From assembly GCA_947579605.1 (NCBI GenBank), contig OX388310.1, positions 2,480,001-2,544,000 on the forward strand: DNA of 64,000 nt, in the 5' to 3' direction. The position numbers were made by a program, and so were the translations under genes. The DNA comes from Athripsodes cinereus (lineage: Eukaryota; Arthropoda; Insecta; Trichoptera; Leptoceridae). Shown piece after piece: positions 10,701 to 21,480 of the stretch. The stretch's first letter is position 1. Every line of letters starts with the position of its first letter. The notes beneath the pieces were generated by a model. That model made no database searches. It worked only from the letters and a program-made list of their open reading frames with translations, and was not told the DNA's origin.

Positions 10701-13700
10701 ATTCCTAAACCAAAAAATTGGCTAAGTTGCTGCCACTTAGCAAATTTATTACTCTCGAGAAAATGCTGGTATATTGGGTGCAATGCCAGAAAAAGAGAGA
10801 GAGAGAATAATAAAATACTGGTAACACCAATGACTCAGCTACTGTAGTCCATGTACAACAAATAAAGATCAACTCTGATTATTTCATCTTTGTACATGCA
10901 AAGCACTCAAAAGATGAGTGATATGATTATGATAATGCTTACCCAATCAATAATATTTATTATTATCACGTCAAAAATCTATAAATTTAAATAAAATTGG
11001 TAGATCGAAACAAATATTCACCATCAATAACCGGTTAAAACCGATAAAAACGCGCTTTATTTCTCTATCTATTGACAATAATTAACACAATCTTACTACA
11101 TATTATAAGTATGATTCTATTATGTGAACGTTCTCAATACCATCCGCCATTTGCATTACCCTCACGCTAATCATACTAATATGAATCTAATATCTCTCGT
11201 CAACAAAATGGCATCCGCTCACAACGTGACCATACGAAATATTATGTTATTATTATATTTCGTGCATTTTTTTATTCCGTTTTGCATCAATATGTTCAAA
11301 TATTTTATATTATGTTTGGCTACTTTATGTTTACTTTGATTTTTATCTACTTATCGTTAATTCGTTTGTAATTCGATCAGTGACATAATAATAAAACTCG
11401 CCCTCTCTACATTGAATTTTATAACTGATAATGTTATGATACTTTGTAATGATTGATGTTATAACCAATTAATAGTAAACAATAAAAAAAATCTATAGGT
11501 TTCTTAAACCTATAGATTTTTTCTGAGGGAGGTTTCTACAAGTTTATTGAGTTCGTCGGTAGACTGGAGGGAGGAAGAGTCTCGGTCTCGTGAACAGGGA
11601 GTTCGTGATTCGATCCCAGGTGCCAGCAAACCCCCTTTTCACGACACAAGCTTTAAGCTTACTGTGAAAGGTGTATAAGGTTGTATTTGGATTTATAACA
11701 AAACCCAGATATATCTTTTTTTTTAAAAAAAAAAAAGATGGCGCTAAAAATTTTAATTTGTGTAGTTTTTTCATTCATTCATACATACCCTCACGGCATT
11801 TTCTATTTCGTGGGGTAGCCAGCGAACCAATTTTTTTTTTTTTATTACGTTTTTCTTTTAATGATGGAAATAAATAGGTACATATCAAATATGTAATTGA
11901 CGATTTATTTCGTCCAATCTTATTATTAGCATCAAATAAAATATTTTAACGTTTTTCAGTGACCATTATTTGGATTTACCACACCAAGCATACAGTTCAT
12001 ATCCCCCATCAAGAAGAATGACAGGAGACTCTCTCAATGGAGACGCCAGACCCATTGTCTCCAATTCCAGGTGAGCATTATGATTATACTATTCTTATGT
12101 TAAAAGTTTCCAATGGCTTACAAAGACATGCAGATGATTTTGTAGATAAAATCTTGATGACAGAAATATTATGTCCTTCATCTCTTCCAAGGAGTCAATG
12201 ATCCAATGAAAAAAAAAAACACTTTTCTTTTTCGTTTAATACGTGTGTTTTCCAAAGAAATTATTTAAGTTAAAATAAAACTCTGTAGGAGACCATCAGC
12301 CATCATAGCAGCCCTAAGAAGACCTTCGCAAACGTTAGCCCTAACTGCAGCTCACACTGTGATAAGCCAAAGAAGACTCCTCATGGAGTTGTTGGATGTT
12401 GAAGATGACCAAAATCAGGAAGAGAAAAAGGCAGCTGAAAAAGAAAAGCAAAAGAAGAAAAATATCGATAGGTAATATTCATTTTTAAAAAATTGATTTT
12501 TACGATATTTATAATGAATATTTACGTTGAACTATTTATTTATTTATCAAATTAACGGCTAATACATTTTACAAATAAAATATTTAAAAACAAACAAAAT
12601 AAAAAAACATTTCACATCCAATGAAAGTAAGCATTGACAACTAAGTATATAAACAATAACATAATAGTGGAGTGACTTGTGGATGGACGTATCACTCATA
12701 AAAGGAAAAAGATATAGGTCGATCCAGGTCCAAATCGCAAGAAAACCTTAGTTCCACAAATCGAAATTCAACAGATCTGAAATTACTGCCATATGTCGAA
12801 TGCGATTTGGGCACTGTAGACTGGACGCTCATCTTTTTAAAATCCAACTTGTTGAAAGTCCATACTGCGAGTGCGGCTTGGACGAGGAGACGCTTGACCA
12901 TGTTTTCCTGGGGTGCCCTATCAGGGATGCGTATGATATTTTCGTTGATGCTCTTCAGAACGATTGCCAATTTCCTTTGAGTATTGAATCATTGCTGAGT
13001 ATGACATCCGAATCAATCCATTTGTCCCTTCTCAAATCAATGAAGGCCAATTTCATTATTCTGTGATGACTATCTTCTTGACTATTTAACTATATTTGAA
13101 GACTGTTCTTGGCACAAATCATCCTCGTAGGATGCTATGCCATAAATAAAGAAAAAAAGTAACATAATAATAAAATAAGGTTTTACATACTTATTGTAAT
13201 AGATATATTATGTACTAGGTATATTATAACTGATAAAAGTTTTACAGTGCTTTTAAAGTTCATAAATTTCTTTCTCTTTTCAGATTTATCTTTACAGATA
13301 ACTTATCAATCACAATATCAGCTCTTTATGCAAAGCTTTTAATTATGCTGGGAATCTCTCTTCCTGTTACTGAAATCATTTCCCTGCAAATTCCTTACGG
13401 TTTTTTCCAGGTATGCTACTTACATTTAACCCAAAATCAATTGAATATAACATATTTCTGTTTATGTCTAATCGATGTTTATTTCTGTCTTGTGTTTTAG
13501 GGTTTCTACTTATATCTGTACAGTTTGAGCGTACTGTTTGTGATTTTCGTGTATCTTACCATAATCAGGGAAAGAGCCATTTTCTCCGTGATTAAAACAA
13601 TTGGTATGTTGATAAATAATATTTAATAATCTTTATTCATACACAAAACTACTACTAATACACTATTAGACTATCACGAGCATATCGCAAGTAGTGAAAC

Positions 13701-16700
13701 TGCATTTAATAAACACGCTAGCTGTCCTCTCCGTGTCAACAGTGAAAAATAAGGTTTTCAGGATGGGTGACAAAACCCATCACTGCTTAATTTAAGATGT
13801 AAAACGTCTTTATTTTATTTTACACTCCAAATATTACGGAGAATAGGTTACATTAGGATTATTTTTTTTTTCAAAAAAGATATACTTACCTATCTGGGTT
13901 TTGTCACTTACCCAAAAATTTTACCAGCAAAATTTAAAAAAACAAATAAAAAATAAAAAAAAAACAAAATCTTAAAAAGAGATTGTAGTTAATTAATGAA
14001 TTACAATACACATGCCCATTATAAATAGTCAATACTGCCTTAAAGTACCTACAGAGGTTAATAGTTTTAAGTATCATACTGGGTTTGCACCCCCACATCT
14101 AGTAAATACATTTTAATTGCCTTATAAGGAATTAAACTTACATCAAATAAAATGCTAATTCACTAAATTAATCCTTAGGTGCCAGAGATAAACATATCCA
14201 AGAAATTCATCCAAAGAAACCACAAAAAGTTGTCAGATATGGAAGTTATTATCTTCGACTTGGTGCAATTGGTGAGCGACTGTTTTTCTTTTCAAGATTT
14301 TATCATAATATTTATGACCGATTGTATTCCATATTCTAAGCAAACATAATGCCATAATATTGTCTTTACTTCTAGCGTTCGGAATCGGCTCTATGGTATA
14401 TTCTGGTTTAGAATTTGTCCAATATTTCGAAAGACGAAAAGATCCGTATTGCGGGATAATTCTTCATGCAATTACACCAGCAGCCAGAATGGTTTTAAAA
14501 ATTGTTCAAATGCAGTTTATATTTCTTAACAGCAAGGTAACACTATTCTGACATTAGTTATATTTTAAATACTCTTAACAGCAGGGCTAATCTCAACACA
14601 ATCTAAATACGATCATAATCTTGTCTTGGTCTTAAGCTTACGATGTGCGAAGTGACTACTGTCAGAAATACGTGCAAGCCTATCCTGCCGTAGCTGAGAA
14701 TAGTCGATTTCTGAGAAGTGACTACTGTCAAAAATACGTGCAAGCCTATCCTGCCGTAGCTGAGAATAGTCGATTTCTGAGAAGTGACTACTGTCAAAAA
14801 TACGTGCAAGCCTATCCTGCCGTAGCTGAGAATAGTCGATTTCTGAGAAGTGACTACTGTCAAAAATACGTGCAAGCCTATCCTGCCGTAGCTGAGAATA
14901 GTCGATTTCAACATTTACATGAGTATTATGGTTGTATTATGTGATATGACCCTAAGAATGTAACAGACATTGATGTATACATACATTAATATTATTGTGA
15001 TATTTATCAAAAATTATTATGAAATATATTTTAATATCCTCTTATTTCAATCAATAACCAAAAAGATATCAGATGTCTTCTTTAATCCTTAATTTCTGAT
15101 TTTCTTTATAGGAGATGCGTCTCGAAAAGCACAAAGTGGTATCCAGATTTGGCATAATGCATATGATTGCCACCGACATGTGCCAATGGCTTCACGTTCT
15201 GATGGAAGAAACTAAACACGAAATCGTGCACCTGGAACAGAAACCCGTCAGTACGGTGACAGCTCTAGGTTACGTATAATAAAAGTTTTGAGAAAAAGCT
15301 ATATACATAAGAAGATAATAGGATTTGCATTACGTTGGAACTATGTATTAATTTATCGATTTATATTTTAGCTCGATACCTTACAAACAATATTCCAGGA
15401 TTAAACACAACAAATTTGACAAATTCAGCATTCAACGATACGCTGGACAGTATCCTTAGAACGAGACGCACAGTCAAGCACGATATTTATGAATGTAAAA
15501 GATCTGATCTTATGGGATCTCTGGTGCAGAACGCCTCGCCATTTCTCTTCCCTTGCACAATTGAATATTCTCTCATTTGTGCTGTCATTTTGTTCCAGAT
15601 GTGGAAAAATATCGTTGTACGTATGTTCTTTGAATATTCTTACTAATAATATAAATATTTACCTAATTATGATTTAAAGTTGTGTGCCTAAAGAGTGGAG
15701 ATGCGTTCACTGAGAAGAATGGTTGGTTAAACTTTGCGAGATAGTGGAGTGAAGAATGAGGATATCAGGAGAATGAGCGGATGCGAGAGGAGTGTTGTGG
15801 ATAGAATGCGTGTAAATAAGTTATGATGGTTTGGACATGTTGAGTGAATGCACGATGAAAGGATGACGAAGAGGATGTATCTATCTGAAAGACAGGGTGT
15901 ATGGAAGCGCGGACGTCCAAGAACCACGTGGTTGATCACGATGAGTAAGAGAAATCGCCGTGCATGTATGAGAAACTGGATGAATGTAGGAGGAAGCGAA
16001 ATAAGTGTGTAGGGATAGATCTATATGGCGCTCCATTCACTCTGCCTTCCCCACTTTGGATGTGGCGTGAGGGTATAGTATAGTAGTATATCCTAATGTG
16101 TGTGTACTAAAAGTTTTGGTTTAGTGTGGTCAAAGGTCCTGAAAACAGCAAAGAATCTTTTGAAGAAGTACCTACCTACCTAGGCGAAATATCTTTTTTT
16201 TTTTCTTTTTTTTTAAAAGATATATCTGGGTTTTGTTATAAACCCAAATACAACCTTATACACCTTTCACAGCAAGCTAAAAGCTTGTGTCGTGAAAGGA
16301 GAATTTGCCGGCACCTGGGATCGAACCACGGACCCCCTGTTCACGAGGCCGAGACTCTACCTCCAGGCTACCGACGAACTCAATTATTATTAACTAAATC
16401 AGAACAAGACAAAGAAGATGAGTTTATTTATTTATGATTTCAATTTCGCTATATTTCTAGGTGAAAATAAAGCCAGATGGGAAGACCAAAAAAAATCACT
16501 CATCAGGGTGTAATTACAATGGTAGCAGACAACGTGAGTCTATGAACCAAGACAAATTAATCCAAACATTTACACGTTGTAAGTTTAATTACTATCTCTG
16601 TTAAATTTCATATTTTATTGATCGTCTCTCAAAATTTCTAAATTATTTAAACAAATTTATATATTTTAGTATTTGCCGACCCACGTGGTCCCAAATCATC

Positions 16701-19444
16701 GCACCAATTTTCTGTTGACTGCGCTGGGGCTCACAAAGGACTGTTCTCTGGAATCGTTGTGATTGTGATGACAATCATATCTCTAGTCATGTTCTTTGTC
16801 TTGAATAAAGAACCAAGTCTCAAACACGTAAGTCTGACAATTTGACAATGTGGATATTGCTTAATATCTCTGAATATTTGCTGATTTATTTGTTTCTTTA
16901 TTTACAGTTGGCCATTTTTGAAGTGAACATCTGCGAATTAATATTGTACATTCTCACTTTGATTGGAATCGTGATTGCCATAATACAAATGAGAGACTTT
17001 AAGCATGTCAATAAAAACTGTAAGTTTATTTTGTGTAACTACATTTTTTTACACAGACTCGCAAAACTGGTAACACACACAACTGGTACAAATTTGCTGT
17101 AAAATTATGTTACAAAATTAATAATAATAGTAAAAATATTACAGTGTTTCTCTCCATAATCATGAGATGATAATAATGTTCTCTTTTCTACTAATGCTAA
17201 AGTAAAGGACATCCTTAATACCTATAAGCCATAAAAAAAAATTAATTGAAAAAATAAAAGAATGTCCTTCAAGTCTGCAACACAAAAGATACCTATATAT
17301 GTATGTGTACATATATGAACATAACATAATCAAACTATGGTGGCTCTTGTAAAAACGTGCACTTCTAATATATGGACTATCAATATATTATGAATCAACA
17401 TTAACATACCTACTTTTATAAATGTTTCTAAGACGAAGGACTTGAGGGAGATATGAACATTATATTTTTGAACCAACGCTCGTTTAAAACTGATTGATGT
17501 GAAATTATATAAGTCGAAAATTTTCATTGGTCGCATTACCAATTTTTTCTTTGAATTCCCGTCTGTGTTTTTTTTTTGTGCAATTACAAAATTAATGTAA
17601 ATCCAAGCTGACGACTAAGTATAAAATAACGGAATAACAAAGTTAATCATCTTTTAGAAGAGAGAAAAACTCAGTCTTAATTACAGGTAAAAAGAAAAAC
17701 TGAAAGTTTGTCATTAGGAAAATTCTTAATTTCTCAAGTGGCGAGTTTTCTCGTATTATTCCGAATTTATGTAAACAGAATCCTGTTATTTTGCTATAAT
17801 AGTTTCATAAGATTAAATTTCAGAAATGTTATAAAATATATTATGTATAATTAGATATCTTTAAAAAGTATTTATTGACTTTAATTAAAAGTGTACTCAA
17901 ACTTAATCGATTTGAAATCTTTGAGACCAACTCATTCTTAAATTATTTTACATTTCCTGAAATTTTTCAATCAATTTTGATATTATACCTTTCTGTTGAC
18001 ACCAGTTAAATTATAATATTTTAAACATCATTTTTCGAATTCGATTTACTTAAAAAGTATTTGAAAGCATTAAAATCTTAAATATTATCAAAAAAATATT
18101 TACCAATCATAACCGCGAAAGTTAAACGAAGTAAGATAGGTTTTTGAATACCTATTTAATATACTTACATCAAAATTGATATTATTTACTTTGAAAGTAA
18201 TCATAGACAACTTTTAAAAAACGTGTTCTCAACACAAGTATTTTGTAATTATTTATTCAAGTCTTGTTCCCTAATTACCTCCAGGTAAAGCATCAACCCT
18301 GGGTCTAGACACAACCCTCTTAGTGATGGCACAAGCTGGTGTCTTCATCTACTGCATGTTCAGTATTATAGGATGCTATTTTACGCTGGATGAACCAGAT
18401 AGTTCTGGATATTTAGGATTTGTTGCAGAACTGTTTTCGTTGATTCAGGTAATCCAATCAATCTATTATTTCTTTCATACTAGAAAGCCTAAAGTCCAAC
18501 TTTTATGATAAGCTTTTATTAGTTGGTGCCATATTCTATAATTTATTAATTTGGGAGACAAATTAAAGGATGAGTTATTTATATCCCAATATAAGATTTA
18601 CCCTCATAGGTCCCCAACTATTTACTGTAAATTTTCGAGTAACCTGTAAATTGCGATGCGATGAAATATATACCTACCATGAATCTCTTGTTTTTATAGC
18701 ACAATGAAGATGATCTGTGTGTGCCATTGCCATTTTTACACATGCTCATCGCTCATTGATAGGTACCTTGAAAATGGCGCCAACATACACGCAAAAATGT
18801 CGGTATGATAAAACCAGACATAGCTTAGGTACCCGAAATCATAAACTAACGATTTAACCCGCTGGTCACCCTACTTGTGAAATTATTAATTTTCATTGAT
18901 AACCGACGTGACGTGGATGAAACGCTTTTGAGCCACGAGGTCCCGGGGTCGATTCCCGGTCAGGGCTATACGAAAAATCGTCTTTTTTAAATTGCCCTGG
19001 GTCTGGGTGTTACATGTAGGTACATTTGTTATAAAAAAGTATTCGTAGATAGAAATAATTAGTATAAGATTTTTTTTATGATCTGCGACCAGCTACTGAC
19101 TGCCAAAATTTATGTTTATTTTCCAGACGGTGATTCAGACGTTGTTTATTTTGGATGCCTGGTGGCGAAGATGCCGAACAATGGAACAATCTCGCCGCAA
19201 GCCAGGAAGACAAGCAATCACATTTCTACTCGTCGCCAACTTTGCGATGTGGACAATCAACACATTAGAAAAAAACAGGGCTGAATTCAGACCTACACAT
19301 CTCAGATTCTTCGGAATTTGGGCTTGGACTATCATAACACATGTCTCGATGCCTTTAGCAATATTCTATAGATTCCATTCTTCAATTTGTCTTTTTGAAA
19401 TATGGAAATCTGGTTATAAAATGAAACTGAATTCTCACAAATAA
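7748..19444 (+). CDS. Otop (otopetrin-like): Otopetrin-family proton channel, 14 coding exons
   Basis: Otopetrins are multi-pass plasma-membrane proton channels, used by insects in acid sensing. Coding exons: 7748-7776, 11960-12070, 12289-12471, 13284-13410, 13501-13603, 14179-14271, 14376-14536, 15112-15268, 15372-15616, 16461-16578, 16670-16827, 16908-17019, 18285-18448, 19127-19444. They sum to 2,079 nt, or 692 residues, with AG/GT borders and matching phases throughout. The first exon has an acceptor at 7688, so an untranslated exon lies upstream. Residues 1-108 are hydrophilic and end in a Lys/Glu-rich stretch. Hydrophobic helices follow from residue ~118 (YAKLLIMLGISLPVTEII), with further clear helices encoded by exons 5, 7, 9, 11, 12, 13 and 14. 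A loop at about 330-370 carries NTTNLTNS, an apparent glycosylation-rich extracellular segment. The family call rests on the whole topology and on motifs such as YFERRKDPYC and HGxxDxxxW-like spacing; which paralogue (a, b or c) is not decidable here. Introns hold SINEs, a LINE piece and a 66-bp tandem array. Confidence 0.88.
7990..8117 (+). mobile_element. Partial SINE-B head fused to a partial M470 end
   Basis: About 7996-8040 carries a tRNA-like B box, GGGTTCGATTCCCGG. About 8063-8117 then matches the right end of the M470 MITE at 46010-46073 (CATTTTGGAGGATC ... AGAGTGATCACTGAA ... CCCCTTTA). Both are truncated. This lies in intron 1 of the otopetrin gene. Confidence 0.6.
8711..8890. mobile_element. 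Foldback element with hammerhead-ribozyme-like centre
   Basis: The arms 8711-8769 and 8830-8890 pair almost fully; both carry TTATGTTACTG and TGAGTAAGACTAACG. The ~60-base centre contains CTGATGA (8792-8798), a short hairpin region, GAAA (8817-8820), then CCGGTC. These are the conserved core of a type-I hammerhead ribozyme with a minimal stem III. Such ribozymes are known in Penelope-like retroelements. Only two pairs (AC/GT) can form directly next to the core before a side hairpin (CTGAT/ATCAG), so activity is uncertain. Confidence 0.6.
8913..9105 (+). repeat. R225 interspersed repeat copy
   Basis: It matches R225 from the GTGTCCT head, through AGGCAGATGTTTGAAAAAAT, CATCCTGAATTTTC and ACATGCAGCTAGTCTGCTGA, to GGGATATGCCGTGATGGTAT. 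It lies immediately 3' of the foldback at 8711-8890, in an otopetrin intron. Confidence 0.7.
9399..9446. repeat. 22-bp perfect hairpin
   Basis: 9399-9420 (AATTATTATTAGAAAATTCA + AA) is the exact inverse of 9425-9446, with a 4-base loop ATAC. It is very AT-rich. It is probably a small inverted repeat without function; the short perfect stem is not typical of a microRNA precursor. Confidence 0.7.
9836..10053 (-). mobile_element. SINE-B (tRNA-derived), near full-length
   Basis: Read on the minus strand it begins GGTGTGGCGCGGAGGCTAAC (A-box region), continues to GGTCCCGGGTTCGATTCCCG (B box), then a CCTGGGTCTGGGTGTTACAT block. It ends with a TAGTTTGGGACTAGCTCGGT-type tail. Other pieces are at 7990, 18925, 27715, 49717 and 57510. 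It lies in intron 1 of the otopetrin gene, opposite to transcription. Confidence 0.8.
11486..11522. repeat. 17-bp perfect hairpin
   Basis: AAAAAATCTATAGGTTT, a 3-base loop CTT, then its exact inverse. It sits about 25 bases before a SINE-A copy. It is intronic and its function is unknown. Confidence 0.75.
11547..11738 (+). mobile_element. SINE-A (tRNA-derived), near full-length
   Basis: The order is GAGTTCGTCGGTAGACTGG head, B box GATTCGATCCCAGG, CACGACACAAGCTTTAAGCT block, GTGAAAGGTGTATAAGGTTG block, then AACCCAGATATATC and an A/T-run tail. It matches copies at 16195-16390 (minus) and 56088-56278 (plus). The B box and length (~190 bp) indicate a tRNA-derived SINE. Confidence 0.82.
12534..13150 (+). 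mobile_element. LINE fragment with C-terminal CxC...H motif
   Basis: An open frame at 12800-13066 encodes the tail found after many LINE reverse transcriptases: FGHCRLDAHLFKIQLVES, then YCECGLDEETLDHVFLGC. The latter is a Cys/His knuckle. The 3' tail CATCCTCGTAGGATGCTATG + CCATAAATAAAG recurs inverted at 24339-24385. It lies in intron 3 of the otopetrin gene and is inactive. The AT-rich block 12534-12690 with ACGGCTAATAC may be a separate tail, as at 2975. Confidence 0.65.
13695..13925 (-). repeat. R225 copy followed by a SINE-A tail fragment
   Basis: About 13695-13800 is R225 in reverse (CTGTCCTCTCCGTGTCAACA, TTTTCAGGATGGGTGACAAA). About 13862-13920 is a reverse SINE-A tail (AAAAAAGATATACTTACC, TATCTGGGTTTTGTCAC). 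Both are partial and lie in an otopetrin intron. Confidence 0.6.
14651..14914 (+). repeat. Four tandem copies of a 66-bp unit
   Basis: The unit starts AGTGACTACTGTCA and repeats at 14651, 14717, 14783 and 14849 with almost no differences (GTCAG versus GTCAA in the first). Because 66 is divisible by three, one frame on each strand stays open and gives repetitive peptides of about 100 codons. It lies wholly inside the intron between otopetrin exons 7 and 8, and no splice structure joins it to the gene, so I treat it as a minisatellite. Confidence 0.9.
15675..16088 (+). mobile_element. LINE family E 3' portion, degenerate
   Basis: With stops ignored, it shows the familiar C-terminal pattern of one LINE type: GVKNEDIRRMSGC, then WFGHVE, then KRGRPRT. 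The 3' tail GGATAGATCTATATGGCGCT + CCATTCACTCTGCC and CCCACTTTGGATGTGGCG ends in GAGGGTATAGTATAGTAGTA. The coding part is broken by several stops. The tail resembles the end of R225. Related pieces are at 31000, 31970, 53505, 57320 and 58460. Confidence 0.72.
16195..16390 (-). mobile_element. SINE-A (tRNA-derived), minus orientation
   Basis: This is the reverse of the SINE at 11547, with the ATATCTGGGTTTTGTTATAA tail, CAGCAAGCTAAAAGCTTGTG, CCTGGGATCGAACC (inverse B box) and CAGGCTACCGACGAACTC. It lies in the intron between otopetrin exons 9 and 10. Confidence 0.82.
17020..18284. other. Large AT-rich otopetrin intron, no element recognised
   Basis: The intron between exons 12 and 13 is 1,265 bp. 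I see no repeat shared with the rest of the window and no exon. Confidence 0.5.
18600..19030 (+). repeat. Decayed R225 pieces and a partial SINE-B
   Basis: About 18610-18870 shows weak R225 marks (TTTTCGAGTAACCTGTAAAT; CTGGTCACCCTACTTGTG). About 18925-19025 is SINE-B: GAGCCACGAGGTCCCGGG, the B box GGGTCGATTCCCGG, and CCTGGGTCTGGGTGTTACAT. All lie in the last otopetrin intron. Confidence 0.6.
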
Positions 19445-21119
19445 AAATATATCATTCAAGTTTGAACAACTATATTGTTGTAAATTTAAATATTGAATGT
19501 TTCGATAAATTGATTTTGAATTGATACCTATTGAATTTTCAAATAAGGAACGTTCTATTAAAATATTTATTGGTGCATAGCATAATCCATTCTCTGTCGA
19601 TGGGTTCATTAGGCTGTTGCAAAGTAAATTTTACATACCATAAAAATGCAGAAAAAAATATTTTTAAGAAAACTTATTATAAGATTTGTTTCAATTATTC
19701 GCATTGAAATTTGATTATAAAATCATTCATTCGATAAATATAATAGATACCTATAATGGCTATGAGCCACTTTTACCTTTATCTTCATTATTTTTTATGT
19801 ACCTTCCTAGGTGTCTTAAGCGTAGATACCTACTTACTTCGATATTTTATATAGGTATAAGTAAAATTTTCTTAATTTAGTTTATTTCTTGACTCATTAT
19901 AATTCTTGTAATATAAGTTAGAATAATTTATAGATTTGTTTGTGTATTTTTTATTATTGTAATGAATGTTTTTAAATACGAAAATCGAAATGGAATCTCA
20001 ATTATTGTGATACCTTATCTTAGAAAGCTAAAAAATCTTATATTTTTCATAATAAATAAATAATATAATACTTTAATGTTTAAACAATTTTTACTTAACC
20101 CATTCGAATATACAAATCGACTTTTACAAACGAGTATTTAAATAATAAATTCTTTTACTGTATATTTTCAGTATCTTATACTTCGATTTTATGCAGTGAG
20201 TAATCATTTCGTTACAAACTGTGAAATACAATCTGATCATACTTTTATAAAGCAAAATTTTAAAGTTCAGCAAAGATAAATTTTTAAAAAAATAAGGAAA
20301 CTGTTCGATTTATTTTTGAAAAATTCGCTCACATAAATTCATTAAACAGACACCATCACACTGGAATATAATTATCTAGTACATTAACACCGTGGTGTAT
20401 TATATCAGGTGCGTTTTAGTACTTTTCCGTTTAATAAACACCTCTAAATTGATTTATGAAAATAAAAATTTAAAAAGCAAACACACACATAGGTACCTCT
20501 TCAGTCACCATCGTGGGATGTTGGTATCCCTCCCCTTTCTCCTCTGGTGGGATCTCTCCCCATCCTCTGCTAGCAGTAGTCTCACCTCCTCCCGACGATC
20601 ACCTAACTGAAAATATTCCATCAAAGCGACTGCTCCATTGAGATGTGAATAATGTTGGTCCCTGCTAGCAGTCCCTCATTGCCACACTTGATAGAACAAC
20701 AAAGTAACGTTTGTATAATAATAATATTACGGTTTCGATGTTGCTGTATATAATAATTATTATTATCTCCTAACGTTGTCATCTTTATATATCTTGACGA
20801 ATGTGCTCGAATGACTATGTAATTTGAACTAATATCCTAAATAATATCACCACAAATTTATTTTTGTTACTAAAGAAGAGAGATACCTTTCTACTACAAC
20901 ATTATTATCATTACTAGTGTATTTCTCAACGGCTTCGCTCAGGAAATTAACACAAAATTGATAAAGTAACACTCTCGTAGCATAAGTAGGTACTTTCCTA
21001 AGAAATAATGAAAATTTAAAGAATTTATTTAAAAACTGGCGACACTATAATTCAAATATTTTTCAAAGTTCTATCATGTTCCAAGAATGTATACTGCTCT
21101 CGGACAGAAAGATAGTCCA
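19445..21119. other. 3' flank of the otopetrin gene, AT-rich
   Basis: It includes the presumed 3' untranslated region; AATAAATAAATAATATAATA at about 20050 may serve as polyadenylation signal. A GC-richer block at about 20500-20690 (TCCCTCCCCTTTCTCCTCTG, CATCCTCTGCTAGCAGTAGT) carries two GCTAGCAG motifs and is probably an unidentified repeat fragment. No exon was recognised. Confidence 0.4.
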
Positions 21120-21480
21120 TTATAGCTCCTAAGGTATTCAATGGTCTACCAAGAACTGTCAAAGATTGTGTCACGCTAGGGAAATTTAAAAGAGAGGTGT
21201 GTATGTGGATTATAAATTATTTGAGTGAAGAAGAAACGGAAGAGATTTTGTTTGGGAGGCTTGTGTGAGAAATGAAGGATTTTGGAGCGAATGGAGAATT
21301 TCGTGAATGGTGGGGTTGCTTGTAGATGGAGACGGTCTCAACACAGGATCAAAGATCCTAGTGAGACTGTTAAGTGTTCATGATGGTAATAATTGAAATA
21401 TCTAGATTGTTTATATGTATGTATGTTGCAAATTGTAATATATTATTATAATAATAAATAATAATAATAAATTAGCGCAA
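21120..21480 (+). mobile_element. LINE 3'-end fragment with AATAAT tail
   Basis: A short open stretch reads APKVFNGLPRTVKDC, then FKREVCMWIINYLSEEE, and stops at a TGA near 21267. This is the FN-LP...FK pattern at the C-terminus of non-LTR reverse transcriptases. A non-coding tail ends in AATAATAATAAAT-type repeats. It is 5'-truncated. Confidence 0.6.

Noticed and set aside
11486..11522. Intrinsic-terminator-like hairpin followed by T residues
   Set aside because: Bacterial-type terminators have no meaning in this nuclear intron; the stem is AT-rich.
14651..14914. CRISPR-like array
   Set aside because: Repeats are directly adjacent with no variable spacers, and the DNA is eukaryotic.
14603..14944. 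Two ~100-codon open frames, one on each strand, as repeat proteins
   Set aside because: Both are by-products of a 66-bp tandem unit inside an intron; no start context, splice sites or domain support them.
16126..16437. 103-codon open frame in an otopetrin intron
   Set aside because: It is a translated SINE-A in reverse plus flanking sequence; the splice junctions of the gene skip it.
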